Of a stretch of 64,000 nucleotides of DNA, positions 55,038 to 64,000 are shown one piece after another. The stretch comes from Moringa oleifera (Eukaryota > Streptophyta > Magnoliopsida > Brassicales > Moringaceae): positions 5,208,001 to 5,272,000 of the forward strand of contig JAJFZO010000889.1 of the NCBI GenBank assembly GCA_021397835.1. Direction: 5' to 3'. A program made the translations under genes and the position numbers. Positions within the stretch are counted from its first letter, which is position 1. Each line of letters begins with the position of its first letter. The notes below the pieces were generated by a model. The model did not search any database. It saw only the letters and a program-made list of their open reading frames with translations, and was not told the origin of the DNA.

Positions 55038-58000
55038 ATGGAGCTTGCGCTGCGCATGTCAACGACTTTTCCTACGGATAAATTCTTCACTGCCAGCGCG
55101 GATAAGAAGCCCGCTCTCTTCCCTTGCTTCTTTAAAAACCCGCACAGGGGGATCCGGTTTCGTTTTCAAGACCGAGACACCACTGCTAGGCATGGGAAAC
55201 GGGACCTTTCCTTCTCACAGAAAGGCAGGCAACTTTGGATAAGCCAGCGAGAATTTGAGCAAAATGGCGAAGAGGACGAAGTACAAGAAGAAGAAGAGAC
55301 GAGTAATTGTGAGGAGGACTCGAGTTTCCTCTCTCTCAGTGAAAAGCCCGACAGGAATATGGCTTTGCTCGACGATTACGAGATGGAAGAGCTTGACTAT
55401 GCGTCTAACACTGACCATCGAAGTGGTGAGTTTCTTAATTTTCATTGTTTATGGAACTTATTTAATGATGATAAATAATGGTTGAAGATTCTGAGGTTGT
55501 CGCTGGCTGGGAGTGGTTGATTGTGAGTTCCATTTTGAGTGGCTGCAGGATTCGTGGCTGTACTTGGCAAGCCAAATGTTGGAAAGAGTACCCTTGCAAA
55601 CCAAATGATAGGTCAAAAATTATCTATAGTCACAGATAAACCTCAAACTACAAGGCACCGTGTTCTTGGTATATGCTCTGGCTCAGAATATCAGGTTTGA
55701 TCATTTCTACTTCTATGCCGGTTCATGTCTTAATTCTTGGGCTCAGTCACTTATCCAATCTAGCATTTTCCAAATTCATCTGGAGCAATCTGGTTTATCT
55801 CAATGCTACATCCATCAACTGCAATTTATCTATTTGAAAAAAATTTATCCCTGCACCTCATTGGAATATGTTTGGGGTGTGCATTTGAAGCACAATATCT
55901 TGGTTCTGCTGCCTGCTTGGTGATATCTTTGTTACAGGAAGATTCTGTGACACATTTATCCAACAAGAAATTTGACCAGTTCGACCATATTAAATCAGTT
56001 CCTTTAGTGTTCTTCCGACATGAACTTAGATGAGTGAAGCAGGTAGAAGTTTTATCTTGTGTATGTTTTGTGTCTGTGCAGCAGAAAAATGCACACTCAC
56101 TCTACTAGGAACCTAATGTCTCAGTGAGTATCAGGAGATATGGACTTTTCATTTATACCATAGAACATTTCTTATTGGCTCTCCTCCTAGTGAATTACAG
56201 AAGACAGCCTTTTCACTTCAAATGAGGACATTTGAGAGTGAAATATTCTTGGCACATTATTGGTTATCTCATTTAAGTGAGGACTGTTTCTAGTCAATTA
56301 TAATTTAGTCATAGTGCAACATTTTTTAAGGCCTCCTTGAGCTTTTGGGGCCATTTACCCTGTTTGTCATGAATCTTCTGTAGCCTTTTGCTTGCAGATG
56401 ATACTTTATGACACGCCTGGTGTTATTGAGAAGAAAATGCACAAGTTGGACTCAATGATGATGAAGAATGTTCGTAGTGCTGCAGTTAATGCGGACTGTG
56501 TTCTAGTTCTTGTTGATGCATGTAAAGTGCCTGAAAAAGTATGCTTCATTTTTTTGTAGAATTGTTTGAGAAGCTCTGGTCGCTTTTCTTAAACTTGATA
56601 TATTTTTGTTCTAGATCGATGAAGTGTTAGAAGAAGGTGTTGGGAATCTCAAAGATAAGGTGCCCATTTTGCTTGTTTTGAATAAGAAAGATCTCATCAA
56701 ACCTGGTGAAATTGCAAAAAAATTGGAGGTAACAACTTATTTAAAACTGCGCTTGCATGTCTTAGGTGAATTCCTTGTTCAAGAAATTTAAGAGTGACAA
56801 TTTGTTGATGTGATAATTTCCACCGATTTGGTGGTTTACTAAATAAAAGTCATTTCTACACTTGGCCATTTATGGTTCTTGTAGTGAAATTAGTTCTTGT
56901 CAGAACTCTGAAATTCCAGTAGCTTCCCTCTTGATTGACTTGGTGCTGACGAATTACTTTCCTAGAACTGCCTGTTAACCCTGTAATTGAACAGCTAAGA
57001 TGGTTGATATTCCAAAGTCTTATTTTAGCCATTTTGGGCTGTTTGGTTTCTTAAGGGACTATACTTTCCTTGTAACTAATGCCTGAAAATATCATGGTGG
57101 TTATGATGGTACACATTCTGTCTCCACTCAACAGGGAGGGAATGGTGGTTGCATTATGTAATACTAGATCATTCAGTTTTCATTTGCTGTGAGTTATATA
57201 TGTTGTCACAATATTTCTTATGGGTTCCTTCTGTTTGATTGCTTATGTAAACATGAAATCAGATGTTAAGAGAGAACCTCTGATTCATATGATTATTGTA
57301 AATTAGTTGGGACTAGGTTGTGTGCATAGAATTGAAATTTGAACCCATACCATACAATTGTAGTCTTTTTCCCTAAACTCTATATGTTCATGATACTAGA
57401 TTATTTCTATGGTTGTAAAGCATGTTAATTTAAATGTCCCTTTTCTGGAGAAGTTTCCTCGCTAAATAGATCTTGCATTTCTTGCAGTGGTATGAAAAAT
57501 TTACTGATGTTGATGAGGTCATACCTGTAAGTGCCAAATATGGTCATGGAGTTGAGGATGTCAAGGATTGGATACTGTCAAAACTTCCACTTGGACCAGC
57601 TTATTACCCGAAGGTAGGGAGAAAATATAACATAGTGCATTTACTGTCTTCTATTGAATGAATGACCAGTAGTTAAGTTATGGTTGGAGACTTTTGCTTG
57701 CTGGTATTGGTATAACTTCAGTTTACCAAAAACTATTTCCACAAGCATATTAATCATCATATGATAACCTTTCATTTTCAAAGGGTTTCATGTAAGAAAA
57801 TTAAGAGCTTCTTATATATGAAAGCTTTTGCTCATTAATTTTCAGGACATTGTGAGTGAGCACCCAGAGAGATTTTTTGTTGCTGAAATTGTCAGAGAAA
57901 AGATATTTATGCAATACCGAAATGAAGTTCCTTATGCGTGTCAGGTAATTCTAAATTCTTCAGGCAGCCTTCACTCATGGTCATTTATTTATCCAGCAGC

Positions 58001-59126
58001 CCAATTTTTTTCACCCTCCTTCTCAAAAAAAAAAAAAAAAAAGAAAAAAAAAAGGAAAAGCTAGGAAAGAAAAAGGGAAGAAAAGATACCGGTTCCTTGA
58101 AGACACTTAGAAGTAGTGCTTCGTACTGAAGTTTTTCTTTTTGCCTTCTGAATTCTTCAGGTGAATGTTGTCAGCTACAAAAGTAGGCAAAATGCCAAAG
58201 ATTTTATACAAGTGGAAATTGTTGTTGAGAAAAACTCTCAGAAGATCATCCTCATCGGAAAAGTAAGTGGGGTCTTTTATTTTTTTGATCTCTTCAAAAG
58301 TATGCCTGATAATTATTGGGTACTTCAGCTGGAAGTATATTGTAAGTAATGGTGGGATGCAATATGGGCCTTCACTTGGTGGGATAAGATCAGGCCAAGA
58401 GGGAGGATAAATCAAGAGTAGGCATATTACTGTTGCAAAAGAGCAAACTCGCACTATGCACATGGAGGTCTAGGGCCGATGTCCTACTTAGTGAGGTGAA
58501 AATGCCACCAAGGTGGATCTTGAGTATGCATGAATCTGCAAAAGTTGGCTACTGACCACAACGAATTTGGTCGGATATGCGAACCTACCAATCATGTTGG
58601 CAAAACTAGTACTCATAGGGCATATATAGCAAATTAAGGCCCTTACTATTCTAAATTCTGCATTGTTAGTTGTTTATCTACAGTAGAAACTTTTCTGTTG
58701 ACTTTGATGGGCTAAGCAGAAGATTCTACTTCTGTTTAATCGATGGTACCATTAGCCGCCACAAACCTTTGCTCTGGTCTGGTTTATCACCTGTTTTTTT
58801 CTATCACTGTAGGAAGGGAAGGCTCTGAAGCTACTTGCAACTGCAGCTCGGCTTGATATTGAAGATTTCTTACAGAAGAAAGTCTACCTTGAGGTGGCAA
58901 CTTCAACTGTAGAACTCAATGATAATTCGTCATATAACTTATAGGACACTGCATTCACTGAATTGCTTCTTAAGCAATTCTATCAACAGTTCTGTTTTTC
59001 AATTACTGTACTTACCAAAAGCAAGTTACCTGGTGACAGGTTGAGGTGAAAGTAAAAGAGAATTGGCGACAGGATGAAGGGCTTCTGAAGTACTATGGCT
59101 ATGGAGGACAAATTCGAGCATTGTAA
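55038..59126 (+). CDS. Era-type GTPase, chloroplast (ribosomal small-subunit assembly factor)
   Basis: Era GTPases bind 16S rRNA and assist 30S assembly; this copy has a plastid-type presequence. Nine exons, 55038-55425, 55549-55694, 56398-56538, 56615-56728, 57488-57613, 57846-57944, 58161-58262, 58813-58893 and 59040-59126, join to 427 residues. Residues 1-70 are basic and Ser/Thr-rich, followed by an acidic linker ([17 protein letters not shown]). The G domain has G1 GKPNVGKST at 136-144, the Era-type switch [11 protein letters not shown]3 DTPG at 183-186, G4 NKKD at 248-251 and G5 SAK at 278-280. The KH domain shows the family [17 protein letters not shown], then IILIGKEGKALK with the GKEG loop at 371-374, and ends [14 protein letters not shown]. 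All key G motifs are intact. In Arabidopsis I recall At5g66470 beside MAN7, matching the neighbour here. Confidence 0.95.
58026..58060. repeat. A-rich run in intron 6 of the Era gene
   Basis: Long A runs broken by single G bases follow CTCCTTCTC. They could be a slippage tract or a trace of an old retroposed tail. No target-site duplication is evident. Confidence 0.5.
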
Positions 59127-60131
59127 TGGGTGTGTGCTCATCCCCCCATGTATACAACAAATTGTAAGTCAAGATGGTCACATCTCTTTGGACTGGTTTT
59201 TGATTGTTTTGGTCAATATAGAAGCTTTCCATAATTCCCCTTGGTAGCTAAAGGTTTGTCCATTTGTTAGGATTCACTAGAAGAAGTTCTGGAATCGTTA
59301 TTAACAGGGAAATCTTGCATTTGACATCTTGGCAAATGGCCCAACACCTTTTCCCAGGGGAACCAGGAGCCTTTGGGCCTAAGAGCTTACAGTTAGTAGT
59401 AGGACCCAATTTCTTCTTTAGGTGCTGCATAGGACATCTCAATCTGGGTCTAGTCCAAATAGTTGGGCTTCATCTGAAAGTTGAAGCCTGGATTTGGCAT
59501 CTGATCTCCACCATAGGTGAGCATGCTGGCCCAATATTTGGTAACTAGATCTATGAAGAGGGGACCCAGCACTATCACCGTGCGACTCGTGTGAGTTGGA
59601 ATCTTGAAAGCGTCCTTCCCATTTAAGCGCCAGACATCCCACGCCGCATGTCATCTGGTGTAGCCATCCGCACATCACGCCAATCAATCCGTCGGTGGCT
59701 GAAGTTGGTAGTTGATGTGAGAGGTCTTATATTCCAAAGGCCTAATCATATTTGTCAGTGAAAACATGAGTATGAGGAAAATCACGCTTCTGACATGGAA
59801 ACCAAAACCATTTTCAGCAGTATCTTTATCGTTTTACGTCATTTGTTAACATGATAACCTAACTGATGAGCTTTATTCTTTATCTTCCTTGCAAGCCGAA
59901 ATTTATGCAAAAGAGGGGATGGCATTATTCTTCTTGTAGATTCAAGTAGATAAAGAATACCATATACATTTGCAAATAACCCAAAAGAGACACCAGTTGT
60001 TATTGTGGCTACTGACACAAGTGCATCTAATTCTCTCCTAGTTGCACATCAGCTTGAATGACAGAATCATGGGAGACTCGCAACTTCTAGACCTACTAAA
60101 CTGAAGATTATTACTAATAGAAGTGTCCAGT

Positions 60132-60160
60132 AGCCGACAAGCACGGACACGTGCACGTCA
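60132..60160 (+). promoter_or_regulatory. DRE-type and ABRE-type motifs upstream of the mannanase gene
   Basis: AGCCGAC (DRE/CRT core) at 60,132-60,138 is followed after about ten bases by a G-box CACGTG at 60,148-60,153 inside GACACGTGC, then CACGTCA. Close spacing of DRE and ABRE is known in drought- and ABA-responsive genes. It lies about 1 kb upstream of the TATA box, so relevance is uncertain. Confidence 0.4.
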
Positions 60161-60393
60161 CTAGGAACATTTAACGGGGAAATCCTAGTAAAACAGAGCA
60201 GATGAAGCTTTCCCTAACATGGGCTCAACCATTGAAGCCACGAGATGGTGCGAGTGGGAACCCCAAAAGCTAAACATTTTTGTGGGTTCAGAATTCAGAT
60301 TACTGTTTTCTTTTCCTTTTCCTTTTCCTTTCTGGAATTTATAAAGATAAAATCATTTGCTTATTTGTGTTGGCTTGCCATGCAATTCGTGGT

Positions 60394-60526
60394 GTGATTG
60401 ATAAGCTTTCATGAAATGGATCATTGCCATCATTAAGTGAAGGCTAGGCTTGTGGAGCGGGTGATGATTGATAAAGCTTCCGTGAAATGGATCATGGCCA
60501 TGAACAAGTGAAAGCGAAGCTTCTGG
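60394..60526. repeat. Imperfect direct tandem duplication, about 69-bp unit
   Basis: TGATTGATAAGCTTTC with TGAAATGGATCATTGCCAT at about 60,394-60,430 recurs as TGATTGATAAAGCTTCC with TGAAATGGATCATGGCCAT from 60,463. The copies differ by several substitutions and one-base gaps, so the duplication is not very recent. Confidence 0.8.
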
Positions 60527-61149
60527 GCCTTTTTCACTGTTCTTTTTCTCAGCCAGTAAATTGAAAAAGCAAAAAGAAAAAGGAAAAAAAAAAAAAGGAA
60601 GCAGAGATTAAAAGAGCAAAATTGGTGGAGGATTAGGCAAGGTGGCTTAATTTGACATTCGTTTCAGGGCCACTTACTCTTTTGATCCGCTCTTTGCATC
60701 GCTTTTCTCCCTGAAGATCTGCATGTAAAAAATCTTAGTTCCGATTTTGTTTTCGTTTTGTTTCTTTCACAATATAAAAAATTGTCGGGAACCTGAAACT
60801 CAAATAGATTTGGGTTTACAACGGCAGCTGGCTAGATTTCGTATCTTTGATATCTCTTTTCTTGTCTCTCCTTTCTCATGGAACCCCACTTGGGTCTCAT
60901 GGGTCAGGTAATATCACTACTGTAATCTCTTGCAGAAGGTAGATCTTGCCAGTGATTGGTCCACTTTGGGCTAAGAATGGTGTCTTCTTCCAGGCTGCAT
61001 TTCACACCCAGAGGACTCTGTCGGTTGCAGTTACTGTTTATTCTTTTTTCCTTTTAAATTAATTTTGCAGTTGCAAGAGGACAAAGCGTCAGGCTCAGCC
61101 CGTATCCAGCTTTCACTTTTCTTGCTCGATTTCCAAAGACAGCCTCCCT

Positions 61150-61155
61150 ATAAAG
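61150..61155 (+). promoter_or_regulatory. TATA box of the mannanase gene
   Basis: TATAAA in CCCTATAAAGATTCC lies 59 bases upstream of the ATG, implying a leader of about 30 bases that is GA-rich (GAGAGAAAGAGAAACAGAG). Confidence 0.7.
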
Positions 61156-61208
61156 ATTCCCTTCTCAACTGAGGGAGTGAGAGAAAGAGAAACAGAGAGC
61201 AAAGAAAG

Positions 61209-63157
61209 ATGAAGCATTTGGGTTTGGTTCTTTTATTGTCCCTTTTGATCCACCAGCAGTGTTTTCATCTGGGTGCTGAGGCAGGGGATGGATTTATCAG
61301 AACCAGAGGGGTTCACCTTCTGTTGAATGGCAATCCTTACTATGCCAATGGCTTCAATGCCTATTGGTTGATGTACATGGCCTCGGATCCATCACAGAGG
61401 CCTAAAGTTTCATCTGCTTTTCGCGAAGCTGCAAGCCATGGCCTCACCGTGGCTAGAACCTGGGCTTTCAGTGATGGTGGTTACAGACCCCTGCAGTACT
61501 CCCCTGGCTCCTACAATGAACAAATGTTTAAGGTCCGTTTTCTTCTTGATTTCCCTTCAATTCTTTTTTGAATTTCTGTCATTCCGAATGTTGATTCCTT
61601 CTTTTTTTTTTTTTTGCTTTTCAACTTTTGTTTTTCACTGTGGTGGTTTATAGGGTTTGGATTTTGTGATAGCTGAGGCCAGAAAATATGGGATTAAGCT
61701 GATACTGAGCTTGGCTAACAACTATGAAAGCTTTGGGGGGAAGCAGCAGTATGTGAACTGGGCCAGAAGTAAAGGGCAGTATCTTACCTCTGATGATGAT
61801 TTCTTCAGAAACCCTCTTGTCAAGAGTTTCTACAAGAACCATATCAAGGTAAACATGAAGATCCATTAAGGATTTCAGCTGATTATGATGTTAGACAGTT
61901 CTTCCTTTCTTTGAGATAGTGCTTATACATGTATAATTTTGCCGGTGACCTTTTGCAGACTGTTCTCAACAGATACAACAGCTATACTGGAATTCATTAT
62001 AAAGATGACCCAACAATTATGGCCTGGGAGCTAATGAATGAGCCTAGATGTACATCAGATCCCTCAGGCAGGACCATTCAGGTGCAGCAACATCTTTTTC
62101 ATCTGATTTTTGCGTTGGAAGCTCCATTTATTTCAATTTAACATCTAACAAGAAAGCATCTCGTTCAATTTAATCCCCTTAACAGCTTGAGCTCTTGTTT
62201 TGGTGGTTGTTAACCTGTTTCATATCTTAATTTAAACGAATTTCATGCTGATTTGTAGTCCTTGGTGCTTGTATTATAGGCTTGGATAATGGAAATGGCT
62301 TCCTATGTGAAATCAATAGACAGAAACCACTTGCTGGAAGCTGGGTTAGAAGGTTTTTACGGGCCATCAACGCCTCAGAGGAAGAGTCTTAATCCAAGTT
62401 TGAACATTGGAACAGATTTCATAGCAAACAATCGTATTCCTGGAATTGATTTCGCAACAGTTCACTCGTATCCTGATCAATGGTATCCATCATCTCTCAT
62501 ACCTTGAAAATAATCTATAACATAAATCAACATGGTGAGATGGTATGCAATAAAGAGTGGTCAGGTGAAGTGGGTCAAATCTTGATAATAGCTATCTGCA
62601 GATGCCATAAGACTGATGAAAATTTGTCGAACTTTACTGTAAGCCTAACAGAGTTTCTGGGTTGAAGTTCTTCATAATGTTATACCACGTGCAGGGTATC
62701 CAGCTCCAACGATCAACTTCAACTTTCTTTCTTGAACAACTGGCTCAACGCTCACATTTATGACGCCCAATATGTTCTTCGGAAGCCAATACTAATGGCA
62801 GAATTCGGGAAGTCCTGGAAGGATCCTGGCTTTAACACCTACCAGAGAGACCTGATGTTCAACACTGTATACTACAAGATATACTCATCGGCTAAACGAG
62901 GAGGTGCAGCTGCAGGAGGCCTGTTCTGGCAACTTCTAAGCGAAGGCATGGACTCATTCCAAGATGGGTACGGGATAATTTTGAGCCAAAGCTCCTCAAC
63001 TGCAAATGTGATCGCACAGCAGTCTCGCAAGCTGTACCAAATCCGCAAGATCTTTGCGAGAATGAGGAATGTCCAGCGGTGGAGGAGAGCTAGAGGCATT
63101 AGGAGTCCGAAATGGCACAGAAGAAACAGAAACAGAGGCAGGCCAATCGGAAACTGA
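61209..63157 (+). CDS. MAN7: Mannan endo-1,4-beta-mannosidase, GH5 family (MAN7-like)
   Basis: This secreted enzyme cuts internal beta-1,4 bonds of mannans, glucomannans and galactomannans in the cell wall, with roles in germination and wall remodelling. Five exons, 61209-61532, 61654-61848, 61959-62081, 62280-62482 and 62695-63157, join to 435 residues. A signal peptide covers about 1-25 ([19 protein letters not shown]). Family blocks are [56 protein letters not shown] and [15 protein letters not shown] with acid/base Glu201. The nucleophile is Glu318 in [27 protein letters not shown] and [20 protein letters not shown] also match. The last 35 residues are very Arg-rich ([13 protein letters not shown] and onward), as in MAN7 relatives. 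A TATA box is at 61,150. In Arabidopsis I recall MAN7 as At5g66460, next to the Era gene. Confidence 0.95.
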
Positions 63158-63856
63158 CAATTTGCAAGTTCATAAGGTTTTAGGACATGAGTGTTCTCCT
63201 AGAGATGAATGTTGTTCGTCCAGGAGGGTTATGAGGATTAATTAGTGGTAGCCTTATGTGTCTGCTTTCTTTATGTTGTAAACCGAGTTTGTTCAGTGAA
63301 ATTCTCCTGTCTTGCTGTAATTGAATGGCTTGAAAATCCAATCCCAAATGGCTGAGTGTTAGTGTAAATACTCCCCAGATTCGTAATTATAAATCATTCT
63401 CTAACCCAATCTTTACTCATAATGACTTTTGTTAACCACGATTAGAAGAATATTATAAATATCTAGGATTCACTTTCCAACGAGGAGCTCATTTTAGCTG
63501 AAAACAAGTTTTAGGCGTAAAACTGAAAGGAAGATGGAAGTTCCCTTTTTACCTTTGCTTGTGTATATTATTATTTATGGCGAACTACGCGCAGTTGACT
63601 AAGCAAACCGATTAACGGCGTGAAGTTTTTTATGGATTTCAATCCGGTGTCGTATCGATCAGTCCTAATCTGAGACCATATATCGTTTCATATTAGAGGG
63701 ACCGAATCCGGCCCATTTTGATTTTACATTTACTAGGCCAGGCTGAGAGATCTATGATAGTGAGCCTTTAGCCCACCTTTTGGGCCATATTGGGCTGAGC
63801 ATTCCCACTTTGTGAAATTTTGGTTCAAATCAAATCAGAACCGACCACTGCCTCGC
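63158..63856. other. Spacer after the mannanase gene
   Basis: About 700 bases: mannanase 3' UTR, then the presumed promoter and leader of the edge gene. No further coding signal. Confidence 0.6.
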
Positions 63857-64000
63857 ATGGCGGCTTCTCTAACGGGCAAAACATGGTTTTCATCGCTGAA
63901 GCCATACGTGAATATTGGGAGATTATGCAGAGCCTCAAGCCTCGCTTGCGCAGAAGGCAGGGATTTGCTAGTTGTAGAGACAACGCCAAGCGAGTTATTG
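63857..64000 (+). CDS. Start of an unidentified gene (cut by window edge)
   Basis: The frame from the ATG in CGCATGGCGG stays open for 48 codons to the window end. The product begins MAASLTGKTWFSSLKPYVNI, then GRLCRASSLACAEGRDLLVV and ETTPSELL. The first 30 residues are Ser-rich and basic with no acidic residue, like a mitochondrial or plastid presequence. A good initiation context (GCATGGCG) supports the start. The sequence is too short to name a family. Confidence 0.5.
   Translation, partial: MAASLTGKTWFSSLKPYVNIGRLCRASSLACAEGRDLLVVETTPSELL

Larger units (their letters stand above)
59127..61208. other. Spacer and promoter region of the mannanase gene
   Basis: The first 200 bases are the Era 3' UTR. 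59,250-59,700 is less AT-biased and open on both strands but without recognisable protein similarity. A DRE/ABRE-type motif group lies at 60,132-60,160, a CCTTTT repeat near 60,311-60,335 and a tandem duplication at 60,394-60,526. The core promoter of the mannanase with a TATA box ends the stretch. Confidence 0.55.

Noticed and set aside
59248..59687. Frames on both strands after the Era gene, with Trp/Cys-rich product
   Set aside because: Considered as a decayed transposon or gene fragment, but no domain, terminal repeat or target duplication could be seen.
1..64000. Operon, CRISPR, phage or bacterial element
   Set aside because: Spliceosomal introns throughout, no spaced direct-repeat array, no phage or insertion-sequence genes; the DNA is plainly plant nuclear.
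1..64000. tRNA, rRNA or complete retrotransposon
   Set aside because: No cloverleaf with matching anticodon arms, no rRNA blocks, and no reverse transcriptase, integrase or paired LTR were seen by eye; a tRNAscan and RepeatMasker run would be decisive.

Overview
This is a gene-rich piece of nuclear DNA from a flowering plant, almost certainly a eudicot and probably a woody rosid. The evidence is GT-AG introns of plant size with AT-rich interiors, spacers that reach very high A+T, and plant-only gene types: a SYP11-class syntaxin, E-class PPR proteins, a phenylcoumaran reductase-like enzyme, a mitochondrial gamma carbonic anhydrase with complex I type features, and a GH5 endo-mannanase. The species cannot be fixed from sequence alone. 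No complete transposon, tRNA, rRNA or CRISPR array was seen.

Layout. Positions 1-12,501 carry four minus-strand genes: a PPR protein cut by the left edge, the syntaxin SYP112, the six-exon CoA-pathway gene COAD, and a four-exon DUF829/TMEM53-type hydrolase. From 13,012 onward every gene reads on the plus strand: a seven-exon plastid-type alpha/beta hydrolase, a five-exon PCBER/isoflavone reductase-like gene, an eleven-exon clamp-loader (RFC3/5-like) gene with a long basic N-terminus, an eight-exon soluble inorganic pyrophosphatase, a five-exon gamma carbonic anhydrase, an eight-exon auxilin-like J-domain protein of 1,702 residues, a single-exon PPR protein, a small basic protein gene, a tail-anchored coiled-coil protein gene, a nine-exon Era-type GTPase, a five-exon endo-beta-mannanase, and the first 48 codons of another gene at the right edge. 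Exon joins were worked out by hand from splice sites, reading phase and family conservation. Each multi-exon model closes in frame with the expected family length.

Spacers. The longest gene-free stretches are 1,963-4,919, 22,591-25,151 (mostly a 5' leader intron), 32,496-37,857 and 47,884-51,358. They are AT-rich and hold only simple repeats, promoter motifs and a few weak ORFs.

How the genes relate. These are independent housekeeping genes, not an operon or a biosynthetic cluster. Their order is the most informative feature. As far as I recall Arabidopsis locus numbers, the same gene families sit in several separate Arabidopsis segments (At2g18230-18260, At5g66460-66520, At4g36520-36530, At1g75280-75310). 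Here they are interleaved, as expected for a little-fractionated copy of an ancestral segment. I found no convincing undescribed biological system. The most notable items are the 13-residue charged repeat in the auxilin-like protein, the clamp-loader protein with an altered P-loop, a GC-AG intron, and two conserved-looking genes of unknown function.
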